This document shows, piece by piece, positions 8,798 through 17,419 of a stretch of DNA of 64,000 nucleotides. The position numbers and the translations under genes were made by a program. Position 1 is the first letter of the stretch. Each line of letters starts with the position of its first letter. Under the pieces are notes generated by a model. It was not told where the DNA came from, did no database searches, and worked only from the letters and a program-made list of their open reading frames with translations. Source of the DNA: Pollutimonas bauzanensis (GTDB taxonomy: Bacteria; Pseudomonadota; Gammaproteobacteria; Burkholderiales; Burkholderiaceae_B); NCBI RefSeq assembly GCF_900129885.1, contig NZ_FQXE01000004.1, positions 310,001 through 374,000 on the forward strand. Direction: 5' to 3'.

Positions 8798-9778
8798 TTA
8801 CTGGGTATTGCGGATGGATTCAACCAGTTCTTTGCCGAATTGCTTGTAATACTGGGGATAGACCGGCTCGACCGCCTTGACGAAGGCGGCATGGTCGACC
8901 GTATTGACCTGCATGCCTCCTTTCTTGACGTCATCGATGCCGCTTTTCTCGACGGCGTCGACATAGTCGCGCATGGCGATCGCCGCATCATGGCCCGCCG
9001 CCTTGAACTTGGCCTTGTCGGCATCGGACAGGCCGTCGTAGACACTGGGCGACATCAATACCAGGGCGGGGCCGTATACATGCGACGTCAGCGAGAGGTA
9101 TTTCTGCAATTGCGGCAGCTTGGCCGAGACGATCACCGACAGGGGGTTTTCCTGCCCGTCTATCGTGCCCTGCTGCAGGGCGGTGGCGACTTCGGGCCAC
9201 GCCATGGGAGTGGCCAGCACGCCCAGGTGGCGGAAGGCCGCAAGGTGGATGGGGTTTTCGGTGGTGCGAATTTTCAAGCCCTTGGCATCTTCAGGCTTGG
9301 CCACCGGGCGCACGTTATTGGTAAGCTGGCGGAAACCCTGCTCGCCCCAGGCCAGGGCCACCAGGCCGCGCTTGGGAAATTCGGCAAGCATCTCCTGGCC
9401 GATATCGCCATCGAGCACTTTGCGCGCATGGGCCAGGTCGCGGAACAGGAAGGGGATGTCGAAGACGCCGGTCTTGGGGACGAAATTCAAGGTGGCGCCC
9501 GTAGATACGATGGCGAGATCTATGGTGCCCAGCTGCAGGCCTTCTATGACTTCGCGTTCGCCGCCCAGGGCGCTATTGGCGAATTGCTGGACCTTGAACT
9601 GGCCTTTGGCGCTGTCTTGTATGGCTTTGGAAAACGCGTCGGCTCCCGCGCCGTAGTGGGAATTGGTCGATAAGGCGTACGCCATTTTCAGCGTCGTTTC
9701 GGCCAATACCGGCGCGGAAGAAAAAATGCCTGCCGTCGCAACGGCAAGCATGCATTTGGAAAACCAGGTTGTACGCAT
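8798..9778 (-). CDS. TRAP transporter periplasmic substrate-binding protein (DctP type)
   Basis: 326 aa with a Sec signal peptide (about residues 1-26, cleavage near VLAETT). The mature part has the DctP fold: TLKMAYAL at the start, the LKGLKIRTTENPIHLAAF stretch that supplies the carboxylate-binding arginine, and the GTIDGQENPLSV motif typical of the family. It captures the organic acid in the periplasm and passes it to the two permeases encoded downstream. The acetolactate-synthase-type gene ends 86 bp upstream on the same strand, so read-through is possible. Confidence 0.93.
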   Translation of the reverse strand: MRTTWFSKCMLAVATAGIFSSAPVLAETTLKMAYALSTNSHYGAGADAFSKAIQDSAKGQFKVQQFANSALGGEREVIEGLQLGTIDLAIVSTGATLNFVPKTGVFDIPFLFRDLAHARKVLDGDIGQEMLAEFPKRGLVALAWGEQGFRQLTNNVRPVAKPEDAKGLKIRTTENPIHLAAFRHLGVLATPMAWPEVATALQQGTIDGQENPLSVIVSAKLPQLQKYLSLTSHVYGPALVLMSPSVYDGLSDADKAKFKAAGHDAAIAMRDYVDAVEKSGIDDVKKGGMQVNTVDHAAFVKAVEPVYPQYYKQFGKELVESIRNTQ

Positions 9779-9864
9779 TTTGTCCCTGACACTTATGGGT
9801 TATGAATTTGAAACTCAACGGGCTTTGTACATCAACCGCCGGCTCAAGGGTATTGGGGTTTTCT

Positions 9865-11613
9865 TTAGTCTTCGACATACCAGGTGTCTTCCGACAGCAT
9901 GACCTGCTGGTGGCCGTAGCCGGCCGGCATCATGGGGAAGCAGTTTTCCTGCGCGAGCACCACCACGTCCAGGAAGAAGGGGCCGTCGTAGGCCATGCAC
10001 TCCGCCAGGGCCGCGTCCAGCTGCGCCGGGTCTTCCACCCGCGCGGCGCCCCAGCCGAAAGCCTTGGCCAGCGCCACGAAATCAGGCAGGGAGGCGTTAT
10101 AGCTGTGGCTGTAGCGGCCGTCATGGATCAGTTCCTGCCATTGCCGCACCATGCCCATATGGCCGTTGTTGCACAACACCAGCTTGACTGGCGTCTGGTG
10201 CTGCGTGGCGGTGGCCAGTTCCTGGATGTTCATCAGCACCGAAGCATCGCCGCTGACGCATACCACCGGCTTGTCCGGATGGGCGATCTGCGCCCCTATG
10301 GCCGCCGGCAGGCCGTAGCCCATGGTCCCCGCGCCGCCCGAGGTCAGCCAGCGGTTGGGGCGATTGAACTTGATGTATTGCGCCGCCCACATCTGGTGCT
10401 GGCCGACGTCGGTCGAGATAATGGCGTCCAGCCCCGTGAGCGCGTGATCGACGCGCTGCATCAGGTGCTGGGGCAGGATATGCTGGGCGGAGGGCGTCAC
10501 CTTCAGACAGTCCTTGGCGCGCCACACGCCTATGCGCTGCCACCAGGCATCCAGCCTGGCGGGGGGCAGTTCGACCTGCGCCAATTCGCGGCGCAAGGCG
10601 CGCAACAGCGGGTAGCAATCCCCCACCATGGCCACATCGGCCCGCACCACCTTGTTGATGGAGGCCGGGTCGATGTCCAGGTGGATCTTGCTGGCATGCG
10701 GACAGAAATCCGACAGCCGGCCGGTTATGCGGTCGTCGAAGCGCGCGCCCACGCAAACAATCAGGTCGGCGTGATGCATGGCCAGATTGGCTTCCAGCGT
10801 CCCGTGCATGCCCAGCATGCCCAGGAACAGGGGGTCGTCGGCCGGAAAGGCGCCCAGGCCCATCAGGGTCAGGGTGCATGGCGCGGCCATGTCCTGCACC
10901 AGGCTGGCGAAGGCATGGCAGGCGTCCAGGCCCGAATTGATCAGGCCCCCGCCGCCATAGAACACCGGGCGCTTGGCGTTGGCGATCAGCGCCGCGGCGC
11001 GCTTGATCGCCGCCTCGGCCGTCGGGCTGCTGGTTTCGACACTGGCAAGTTCGGCGGCATCGCCGGCGGCGGGCTGTTCGGGCGGCACCAGGCCGATCTG
11101 CATGTCCTTGGGGAAATCCAGCAGGACCGGTCCGGGGCGCCCGGATGTCGTCAGGCGATAAGCCTTGGCGGCCATGGCCGCGATATCTTCGGTCCGCCGG
11201 ATCTGCGCATTCCATTTGGTGACCGGGCGCGAGATGCCGATGGCGTCGCATTCCTGGAAGGCATCGGTGCCTATGGCGCTGGTGGCCACCTGCCCGCTGA
11301 TGCACAGCACCGGTATCGAATCGCACATGGCGTCCAGCAGCCCGGACGTGGTATTGGCCATGCCGGGGCCGGAGGTCACCACCACCACGCCCGGCTTGCC
11401 GGTGGAGCGCGCATAGCCTTCGGCGGCGTGCATCGCCCCCTGTTCGTGCCTGACCAGCACGTGGCGGATGCGCGGCTCGGAATACAAGGCGTCGTACAAA
11501 GGCAGGACCGCTCCGCCCGGATAACCGAAAATGGTATCCACGCCATGGGCGATCAGGGTCTGGAGCAGGGCTTGTGCGCCATTTCGGCTGGCAGGGTCGG
11601 CAGAAGTATTCAC
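9865..11613 (-). CDS. ilvB: Acetolactate synthase large-subunit-type ThDP enzyme
   Basis: 582 aa with three ThDP-enzyme domains. The N-terminal Pyr domain has [14 protein letters not shown] and the catalytic glutamate in [15 protein letters not shown]. The central FAD-type domain contains [18 protein letters not shown], and the C-terminal PP domain carries [12 protein letters not shown]...NN for Mg-ThDP. The end [10 protein letters not shown] is characteristic of biosynthetic acetolactate synthase (pyruvate to acetolactate, branched-chain amino acids). No regulatory small subunit (ilvN) is adjacent, so it may be a second, unregulated or catabolic enzyme linked to the TRAP genes on the same strand. 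The family assignment is firm; the physiological reaction is inferred. Confidence 0.85.
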   Translation of the reverse strand: MNTSADPASRNGAQALLQTLIAHGVDTIFGYPGGAVLPLYDALYSEPRIRHVLVRHEQGAMHAAEGYARSTGKPGVVVVTSGPGMANTTSGLLDAMCDSIPVLCISGQVATSAIGTDAFQECDAIGISRPVTKWNAQIRRTEDIAAMAAKAYRLTTSGRPGPVLLDFPKDMQIGLVPPEQPAAGDAAELASVETSSPTAEAAIKRAAALIANAKRPVFYGGGGLINSGLDACHAFASLVQDMAAPCTLTLMGLGAFPADDPLFLGMLGMHGTLEANLAMHHADLIVCVGARFDDRITGRLSDFCPHASKIHLDIDPASINKVVRADVAMVGDCYPLLRALRRELAQVELPPARLDAWWQRIGVWRAKDCLKVTPSAQHILPQHLMQRVDHALTGLDAIISTDVGQHQMWAAQYIKFNRPNRWLTSGGAGTMGYGLPAAIGAQIAHPDKPVVCVSGDASVLMNIQELATATQHQTPVKLVLCNNGHMGMVRQWQELIHDGRYSHSYNASLPDFVALAKAFGWGAARVEDPAQLDAALAECMAYDGPFFLDVVVLAQENCFPMMPAGYGHQQVMLSEDTWYVED

Positions 11614-11688
11614 GGAGTCTGGATTTATTGCATAAGATATCGATACTACAGCAGTTTATTCCCTTTTCTGCCCTGCCCCAAGGCGCCC

Positions 11689-12192
11689 ATGACATTGACA
11701 TCCAAACCCTGGCATATCGTTAAACAATCCACCCTGCACGGCACCGGCGTATTCGCCGCAAGCGACATTCCGGCCGGCACCCGCATCATCGAATACGGCG
11801 GCAGGCGCATCACGCCCGAACAGGCCGATGAGCGGCATCCCGTCAATCCCGACGATCCCTTCCACACTTTCTTTTTTTCGCTCAGCAGCGGCAAGGTGAT
11901 AGACGGCGGCGACAAAGGCAACGATGCGCGCTGGATCAACCATTCCTGCGGCCCGAACTGCGAGGCCCAGGAAGGCGCTGGCGGCAAGCGTGTCTACATT
12001 GTGGCGCTCGAGGATATTCCCGCCGGCGCCGAACTGTTCTACGACTACGGCCTGGTCATGGAGGGGCGCATCACCAAGAAATTGCGGCAGCAATACCAGT
12101 GCCTGTGCGGCACCCCGGCCTGCCGCGGCACCATGCTGGCCCTGCCCAAGCGCGGGAAACCCCGAACTACCAAAACCGCCGCAACGGGGTAG
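11689..12192 (+). CDS. Small SET-domain protein methyltransferase with post-SET cysteines
   Basis: 167 aa, essentially one SET domain. HGTGVFAASDIPAG is the opening strand, NHSC (84-87) with PNC is the SAM/pseudoknot motif, and ELFYDYG (115-121) holds the catalytic tyrosine region. C138, C140 and C145 (CLCGTPACRG) form a post-SET-like zinc cluster. SET proteins methylate lysines; the bacterial target is unknown. The ATG at 11689 starts just before the domain; the long in-frame extension upstream is antisense to ilvB and is rejected. It diverges from ilvB with a 75-bp gap and precedes the second TRAP operon by 72 bp. Confidence 0.88.
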   Translation: MTLTSKPWHIVKQSTLHGTGVFAASDIPAGTRIIEYGGRRITPEQADERHPVNPDDPFHTFFFSLSSGKVIDGGDKGNDARWINHSCGPNCEAQEGAGGKRVYIVALEDIPAGAELFYDYGLVMEGRITKKLRQQYQCLCGTPACRGTMLALPKRGKPRTTKTAATG

Positions 12193-12264
12193 CATGTTGG
12201 CTATTATTCGAAACCGACAAACAGTTACACAAAACAAAAAGTACGCCGTACCGGTTGGAGACTC

Positions 12265-12795
12265 ATGGCAATACCCGAAGCGCATCCCGACGAACCGATA
12301 GAGCCCATACTTCCCGAGGTCCCGGAACCACCCGTCAGAGTCCCGCTCAAGATAGAGGACTGGGTCTCCGTGCTCATCCTGGCCTGCCTGGCGCTGATCA
12401 CCTTCGGCAACGTCATCGTGCGCTACCTGACCGACGGCTCCTTCGCCTGGACGGAAGAAATTTCGGTATTCCTGCTTATCGTCCTGACCATGACGGCGGG
12501 CGCGACGGCCTTCGTGCGCAACCAGCATATACGCATAGAACTCATTGCCGACGGCGGCTCGCCGCAGCGCCAGCGCCGGCTGGCGCTGATCTCCAGCACC
12601 GTGGTGCTGCTGTTCTTCATATTGCTTGCCGTGCTGTCGGCGCGCATGGCCTACGACGATTACAGCTACGGCGACACCTCGCCGGCCATAGGGGTCCCCA
12701 ACTGGTGGTATTCGGTGTGGATGCCCATACTGGCCACCGCCATTGCCTTGCGCATGGCCGGCATGCTGCGCCGCCTGCTGCGGGGCCAGGCATGA
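12265..12795 (+). CDS. TRAP transporter small permease (DctQ type), second system
   Basis: 176 aa with about four membrane helices; VRYLTDGSFAWTEEISVFLLI carries the conserved WTEE motif of small TRAP permeases. An extended hydrophilic, proline-rich N-terminus precedes the first helix. The stop overlaps the start of the large permease by 4 bp (ATGA), showing translational coupling. The 72-bp gap upstream contains a short palindrome GTACGCCGTAC at 12241-12251. Confidence 0.9.
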   Translation: MAIPEAHPDEPIEPILPEVPEPPVRVPLKIEDWVSVLILACLALITFGNVIVRYLTDGSFAWTEEISVFLLIVLTMTAGATAFVRNQHIRIELIADGGSPQRQRRLALISSTVVLLFFILLAVLSARMAYDDYSYGDTSPAIGVPNWWYSVWMPILATAIALRMAGMLRRLLRGQA

Positions 12796-14090
12796 TAGTC
12801 GCCCTGCTGTTCGTGGCCTTCCTGCTGCTGATGGTCATAGGCGTGCCCGTGGGCGTGTCCCTGGGCGTGGCGGGCACTCTCGCCATCGTGATGTCGAATC
12901 TGGATACCCAGTGGTTCGGGCTGCTGGCCGTGCCGCAGAATTTCTATGCCGGCCTGGCCAAATATCCCTTGCTGGCCATTCCCATGTTCGTGCTGGTCGG
13001 GTCTATCTTCGACCGCTCCGGCGTGGCCAGCCGCCTGGTCAATTTCGCCATCGCCATCGTCGGCCGCGGCCCGGGCATGCTGCCGCTGGTCGCCATCGCC
13101 GTGGCCATGTTCCTGGGCGGCATTTCAGGCTCGGGTCCGGCCTGCGCCGCCGCCGTGGGCGCGGTAATGATAGGGGCCATGACCAAGGCCGGCTACCCCA
13201 AATCGTTTTCGGCCAGCATCGTCGCGGCCGGCGCCTCGACCGACATCCTGATCCCGCCGTCCATCGCGTTCATCGTCTATTCCATTCTCGTGCCGCAAGC
13301 CTCGGTTCCCGCCCTGTTCGCCGCTGGCATGATTCCCGGCATACTGGCCGGCATCGCGCTGATCATACCTGCCGTGTGGCTGTCGCGGCGCCACAATATG
13401 GGCCTGCTGGAAAGCAGCCTGCCGCGTCCGCCATTCTGGCGCAGCCTGCTGGAGGCGACGTGGGGTCTGATCGCCCCGGTCCTGATCCTGGGCGGGATGC
13501 GCATGGGCCTCTTCACCCCGACCGAAGCCGCGGTCGTCGCGGTTTTCTATGGCCTTTTCATAGGCATGTGCGTGCATCGCACCATCAAGTTCCGCGACCT
13601 CTTCCTGATCCTGCGCGAGGCCGCGGAGCTTTCCGCCGTGATCATGCTGGTCGTCACGCTCGCCGGCATCTTCGCCTGGGCCTTGTCGACGCTCAGCGTC
13701 ATCGACCCCATCACCAACGCCATCGTCAATTCGGGACTGGGCGAATACGGCGTGCTGTCGCTGCTGATCGTGCTGCTGATGACGCTGGGCATGTTCCTGG
13801 ACGGCATTTCCATCTTCCTGATTTTCGTGCCCCTGCTCATGCCCATCGCCAATGCCTACCATTGGGATCCCGTATGGTTCGGCGTCCTGCTGACGCTCAA
13901 GGTGGCGCTGGGGCAGTTCACGCCCCCGCTGGCGGTCAACCTGATGGTCTCGTGCCGCATCGCCAAAGTGCCCATGGAGAGCACGGTGCGCTGGGTGGTC
14001 TGGCTGCTGGCGTCGATGTTTCTGGTGCTGGTCCTGGTCATTGTGTTCCCGGAACTGGCATTGTGGCTGCCCCGCTACCTGGGCTACTAA
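12792..14090 (+). CDS. TRAP transporter large permease (DctM type), second system
   Basis: 432 aa, hydrophobic throughout with about 12 membrane segments; typical stretches are GSGPACAAAVGAVMIGAM, STDILIPPSIAFIV and FTPTEAAVVAVFYGLF. The ATG at 12792 overlaps the preceding stop (ATGA) and begins directly at the first helix; in-frame sequence further upstream lies inside the small-permease gene and is not used. It is followed after 83 bp, including a strong hairpin at 14095-14117, by its binding-protein gene. Confidence 0.93.
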   Translation: MIVALLFVAFLLLMVIGVPVGVSLGVAGTLAIVMSNLDTQWFGLLAVPQNFYAGLAKYPLLAIPMFVLVGSIFDRSGVASRLVNFAIAIVGRGPGMLPLVAIAVAMFLGGISGSGPACAAAVGAVMIGAMTKAGYPKSFSASIVAAGASTDILIPPSIAFIVYSILVPQASVPALFAAGMIPGILAGIALIIPAVWLSRRHNMGLLESSLPRPPFWRSLLEATWGLIAPVLILGGMRMGLFTPTEAAVVAVFYGLFIGMCVHRTIKFRDLFLILREAAELSAVIMLVVTLAGIFAWALSTLSVIDPITNAIVNSGLGEYGVLSLLIVLLMTLGMFLDGISIFLIFVPLLMPIANAYHWDPVWFGVLLTLKVALGQFTPPLAVNLMVSCRIAKVPMESTVRWVVWLLASMFLVLVLVIVFPELALWLPRYLGY

Positions 14091-14094
14091 ACAC

Positions 14095-14117
14095 GCCGGC
14101 GGCGGGCCGCCGCCGGC
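14095..14117. terminator. Intercistronic GC hairpin between dctM and dctP
   Basis: GCCGGCGGCGG and its reverse complement face each other around a single central base, a nearly perfect 23-bp palindrome starting 5 bp after the large-permease stop. No T-run follows. Because the binding-protein gene downstream belongs to the same operon, this may act as an mRNA-stabilising or partial-attenuation hairpin that lets the binding protein be made in excess. Confidence 0.55.
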
Positions 14118-14173
14118 ACTTCACCAACCTTACGCTGTCCCAAGCTGTCCCAACCCGCAAAAAAGGAATACCC

Positions 14174-15205
14174 ATGAAGATCCGTGCTCTGTTTGGCGCC
14201 CTCGCATGCTCGGTAGCCGCTCTTGCCGCTACATCCACGGCCTGCGCAGCCAACTATAAATCCGAATACAAGCTGTCCATCGTCGTCGGCACGACGTTTC
14301 CCTGGGGCCAGGGCGCCGAAATCTGGTCCAGGCTGGTGCGCGAGCGCACCGATGGCCGCATCAACATCAAGATCTATCCGGGCACATCGCTGGTGCAGGG
14401 CGACCAGACCCGCGAATTCACCGCCATCCGCCAGGGCCTGATCGACATGGCGATAGGCTCGACCATCAATTGGTCGCCGCAGGTCAAGCAGCTGAACCTG
14501 TTTTCCCTGCCCTTCCTGATGCCCGACTACGCCGCCATCGACGCGCTGATACACGGCGAAGTCGGCAAGACGCTGTTCAAGGATATTGAAAAAGCCGGGG
14601 TCCTGCCACTGGCCTGGGGCGAGAACGGCTATCGCCAGCTCAGCAACTCCAAGCATGCCATCAAGGCTCCCGAAGACCTCAAAGGCCTGAAGCTGCGCGT
14701 CGTCGGCTCGCCCTTGTATATAGACATCTACAGCGCCCTGGGCGCCAACCCAACGCAAATGAGCTGGGCCGACGCCCAGCCGGCGCTGGCCAGCGGCGCG
14801 GTCGACGGGCAGGAAAATCCGCTGTCGATCTACGCCGGCTCCAAGCTGTACACCGTCGGGCAAAAATACCTGACGCTCTGGAATTACGTGGCCGATCCGC
14901 TGGTCTTCGTGGTCAACAAGCAGGTATGGGAATCGTGGACCGAAGCCGACCGCAAAATCGTGCGCGAGGCCGCCATCGAGGCAGGCAAGCAGGAAATCGT
15001 CATTGCCCGCAAAGGCGTCACGCCCGAGGATCCATCCATGCTCAAGGACATCGAAAGCCATGGCGTCACGGTTACCAGCCTGACTCCCGAACAGCACGAC
15101 GCCTTCGTCACTGCGACCAAGCCCGTGTTCGAGAAATGGAAAAAAACCATAGGCGAGGACCTGGTTACGCAAGCCCAGAAAGACATCGCCAACCGCAAGA
15201 AATAA
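14174..15205 (+). CDS. TRAP transporter periplasmic substrate-binding protein (DctP type), second system
   Basis: 343 aa with a signal peptide (MKIRALFGALACSVAALAAT..., cleavage near ACAANY). DctP-family features are KLSIVVGTTFPWGQGAEIWS, WGENGYRQLSNSKHAIKAPEDLKGLKLRVV-type arginine region and GAVDGQENPLSIY. The ATG at 14174 follows an AAAAAGGAAT ribosome site and starts the signal peptide; an open frame upstream lies over the permease gene and is rejected. It is the last gene of a dctQ-dctM-dctP operon, an order opposite to the first TRAP cluster. Substrate unknown. Confidence 0.93.
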   Translation: MKIRALFGALACSVAALAATSTACAANYKSEYKLSIVVGTTFPWGQGAEIWSRLVRERTDGRINIKIYPGTSLVQGDQTREFTAIRQGLIDMAIGSTINWSPQVKQLNLFSLPFLMPDYAAIDALIHGEVGKTLFKDIEKAGVLPLAWGENGYRQLSNSKHAIKAPEDLKGLKLRVVGSPLYIDIYSALGANPTQMSWADAQPALASGAVDGQENPLSIYAGSKLYTVGQKYLTLWNYVADPLVFVVNKQVWESWTEADRKIVREAAIEAGKQEIVIARKGVTPEDPSMLKDIESHGVTVTSLTPEQHDAFVTATKPVFEKWKKTIGEDLVTQAQKDIANRKK

Positions 15206-15238
15206 GCCGCGGCGGCCCGGCCCGGAGCCCGCCGCGGC
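15206..15238. terminator. GC-rich hairpin after the second TRAP operon
   Basis: GCCGCGGCGG (15206-15215) pairs with CCGCCGCGGC (15229-15238), starting right after the stop codon. There is no T-run on either strand. It sits between convergent genes (dctP and the deoxyribosyltransferase-like gene ending at 15261), so it can serve both transcripts. Confidence 0.6.
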
Positions 15239-15260
15239 CAGGCCGCCTTGCCTGTGCCGG

Positions 15261-15764
15261 TCAGCGCATCGCGCCTGCCGGTATTTGCTGCAGGCAGTCT
15301 TCGGCGCCGCCCACCACCACGTGGGCGCTGCAGGCTATCATCAGATTCAGGTTCAGGCCGAAGTCCTCGACGCTATAGCCCTGGGTATCGACATAGCTGC
15401 GGGTGCCTGGGGTCTTGTGCACCGCCACCTGCTCGACCAGGGAACGGCCCTGGTCTGTATATACCCACACCGGCTTGTTCAAGGCCGTGGCGTAGCCGAC
15501 TTCGAACACGGTTCCCGAATCCGGTTCGGCGCCGCGAAACGCATTGAGATTGGCCATGACGATGTCGGCCTGCTCCAGCAGGGCGATATTGGCGCGGTAT
15601 ATCCAGCGCGCCAGCTCCAGGGTGGTCAGGTTGCGGGGCGCGGCATTGTCCAAAGGGTAAAGGCCTTCAAAGCCGTATTTCTGGCATAGCGTCTTCAACT
15701 GCTCGCCGTATTGCAGGGCATCCGGGCGAAACACGTCGAAGCCGGCCAAATATATCTTTTTCAA
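15261..15764 (-). CDS. Nucleoside 2-deoxyribosyltransferase-like protein
   Basis: 167 aa. KKIYLAGFDVF at the start, GLYPLDN, the IYRANIALLEQADIVMANL segment and DSGTVFEVGYATALNKPVWVYTD match the nucleoside deoxyribosyltransferase fold (nucleotide-binding loop plus the catalytic glutamate in a GTVFEVGYA-type motif). Members cleave or transfer deoxyribose between bases or hydrolyse deoxynucleotides. The start is a TTG at 15764: AGGAGG lies 7 nt before it and overlaps the TAG stop of amn, and the protein begins there with the first beta strand. Tight coupling to AMP nucleosidase suggests purine salvage or nucleotide-pool control. Confidence 0.78.
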   Translation of the reverse strand: MKKIYLAGFDVFRPDALQYGEQLKTLCQKYGFEGLYPLDNAAPRNLTTLELARWIYRANIALLEQADIVMANLNAFRGAEPDSGTVFEVGYATALNKPVWVYTDQGRSLVEQVAVHKTPGTRSYVDTQGYSVEDFGLNLNLMIACSAHVVVGGAEDCLQQIPAGAMR

Positions 15765-15775
15765 CGCCTGTCCTC

Positions 15776-17275
15776 CTACTTGAAGGCGGTTTCGATAAAG
15801 CTGCGCAATTTGCGCGAATGCAGGCGCTCGCGCGGCATCTCGCGCAGGTTCTCCAGCGCCCGTATGCCTATGTGCAAATGCTGGCTGACCTGGGTGCGAT
15901 AAAAATCGCTGGCCATGCCGGGCAGCTTCAATTCGCCGTGCAAGGGCTTGTCGGACACGCACAGCAGGGTGCCATACGGTACGCGGAAACGGAAGCCATT
16001 GGCGGCGATGGTGGCCGATTCCATGTCCAGCGCGATCGCCCGGGATTGCGACAAGCGCTGCACCGGCTCGCGGTGGTCGCGCAATTCCCAGTTGCGGTTA
16101 TCGATGGTGGCCACCGTGCCCGTGCGCATGATCTTTTTCAGTTCCCAGCCGGACAGGCCCGCCACTTCGGCCACGGCCTCTTCCAGCGCAACCTGGATTT
16201 CAGCCAATGGCGGCACGGGCACCCAGCTGGGCAGGTCGTCGTCCAGCACGTGGTCCTGGCGCACATAGCCATGGGCCAGCACATAGTCGCCCAGCCTCTG
16301 GGTGGTGCGCAGCCCGGCGCAATGGCCCAGCATCAGCCAGGCCGAGGGGCGCAGCACGGCGACGTGGTCGGTAATGGTCTTGGCGTTCGACGGCCCCACC
16401 CCGATATTGATCAGGGTGATGCCCATATGCTTGTCGCGCACCAGGTGGTACGACGGCATTTGCGGAATGCGGCTCAGCGGCAGGCCTATGCGCTCGGCGC
16501 CGGGCCCGGCGCCGGTAACGATATTGCCCGGCTCCACCAGAGCGGTGTAGCCGCCCTCGCCCGAAGCCAGTGTTTCCTTGGCCCACTGGCAAAATTCGTC
16601 GATGTAGAACTGGTAGTTGGTGAACAGCACGAAATTCTGGAAATGCTGCGGCGCCGTAGCCGTATAGTGCTGCAGGCGGTGCAGGGAATAATCCACCCTG
16701 GGCGCGGTAAAAGGCGCCAGCGGCAGGGGCTCCTCCGGCTTGCCTTGCCATGTGCCGTTCACGATGGCGTCATCGGTCACCGCCAGGTCGGGCACATCGA
16801 AATGGTCGCGCAATGAATCGCCCAGCGTGTCCGAATACACCCCTTCCACATACTGGCCGTCGGTAAACGAAAAATGCAGCGGTATGGGCATGTCGGATTC
16901 GCCGATTTCGACCGGCACGCCGTGATTCTTGATCAGCAGACCCAATTGTTCCAGCAGATAGTCGAAATACAGCGCGGGCTGGGTGATGGTGGTCATGTAA
17001 GTGCCGGGCTCGACCACATGGCCGTAGGACAGGCGGCTGTCCACCCCCTGGTAGGTGTCGACCTTGATGCGTATGGCCGGATAGTAGGCCCGCACGCGCT
17101 GCTTGGGGACGAACCGCCCCTGCGCGTACTCGCCGAAGGCATCCCGGATGAAGGCCGTGTTCCTGGCATAGATTTCAACGAGCCGTTCGACCGCCGCGCG
17201 CGCATCCATGAAGCCCATGAATGGAATCACCGCCGGCAAAAGAGTGGGAGAGTTGGAATTCGAAGTATCAAACAT
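15776..17275 (-). CDS. amn: AMP nucleosidase
   Basis: 499 aa, close to the usual size. It hydrolyses AMP to adenine and ribose 5-phosphate. An N-terminal regulatory domain (YARNTAFIRDAFGEYAQGRF..., DTYQGVDSRLSYGHVVEPGTY) precedes the C-terminal phosphorylase-like domain with NIGVGPSNAKTITDHVAVLRP, GHCAGLR and the nucleoside-binding ALDMESATIAANGFRFRVPYG. Cytoplasmic. The stop overlaps the ribosome site of the downstream TTG-started deoxyribosyltransferase-like gene. It is divergent from the AEC transporter across 144 bp. Confidence 0.95.
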   Translation of the reverse strand: MFDTSNSNSPTLLPAVIPFMGFMDARAAVERLVEIYARNTAFIRDAFGEYAQGRFVPKQRVRAYYPAIRIKVDTYQGVDSRLSYGHVVEPGTYMTTITQPALYFDYLLEQLGLLIKNHGVPVEIGESDMPIPLHFSFTDGQYVEGVYSDTLGDSLRDHFDVPDLAVTDDAIVNGTWQGKPEEPLPLAPFTAPRVDYSLHRLQHYTATAPQHFQNFVLFTNYQFYIDEFCQWAKETLASGEGGYTALVEPGNIVTGAGPGAERIGLPLSRIPQMPSYHLVRDKHMGITLINIGVGPSNAKTITDHVAVLRPSAWLMLGHCAGLRTTQRLGDYVLAHGYVRQDHVLDDDLPSWVPVPPLAEIQVALEEAVAEVAGLSGWELKKIMRTGTVATIDNRNWELRDHREPVQRLSQSRAIALDMESATIAANGFRFRVPYGTLLCVSDKPLHGELKLPGMASDFYRTQVSQHLHIGIRALENLREMPRERLHSRKLRSFIETAFK

Positions 17276-17419
17276 GGCTTGCCACCAAACAAAATAACAG
17301 TATAGAAACGCACTATGACACTAAATGCCGGATCTGGCATCCGCAAGCGGGGTCTCCAACGCAGGCAATGATTATTTGCTTTAATACGCCACACCCGAAC
17401 CCGCCAGCCAGGACCTCCC

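Noticed and set aside
9802-11688. In-frame upstream extension of the SET-domain gene
   Set aside because: It lies antisense to ilvB and has no similarity to SET proteins; the ATG at 11689 gives a complete domain.
12241-12251. GTACGCCGTAC palindrome before the second TRAP operon as an operator
   Set aside because: Only 5-bp arms and no adjacent regulator gene; too weak to list as a site.
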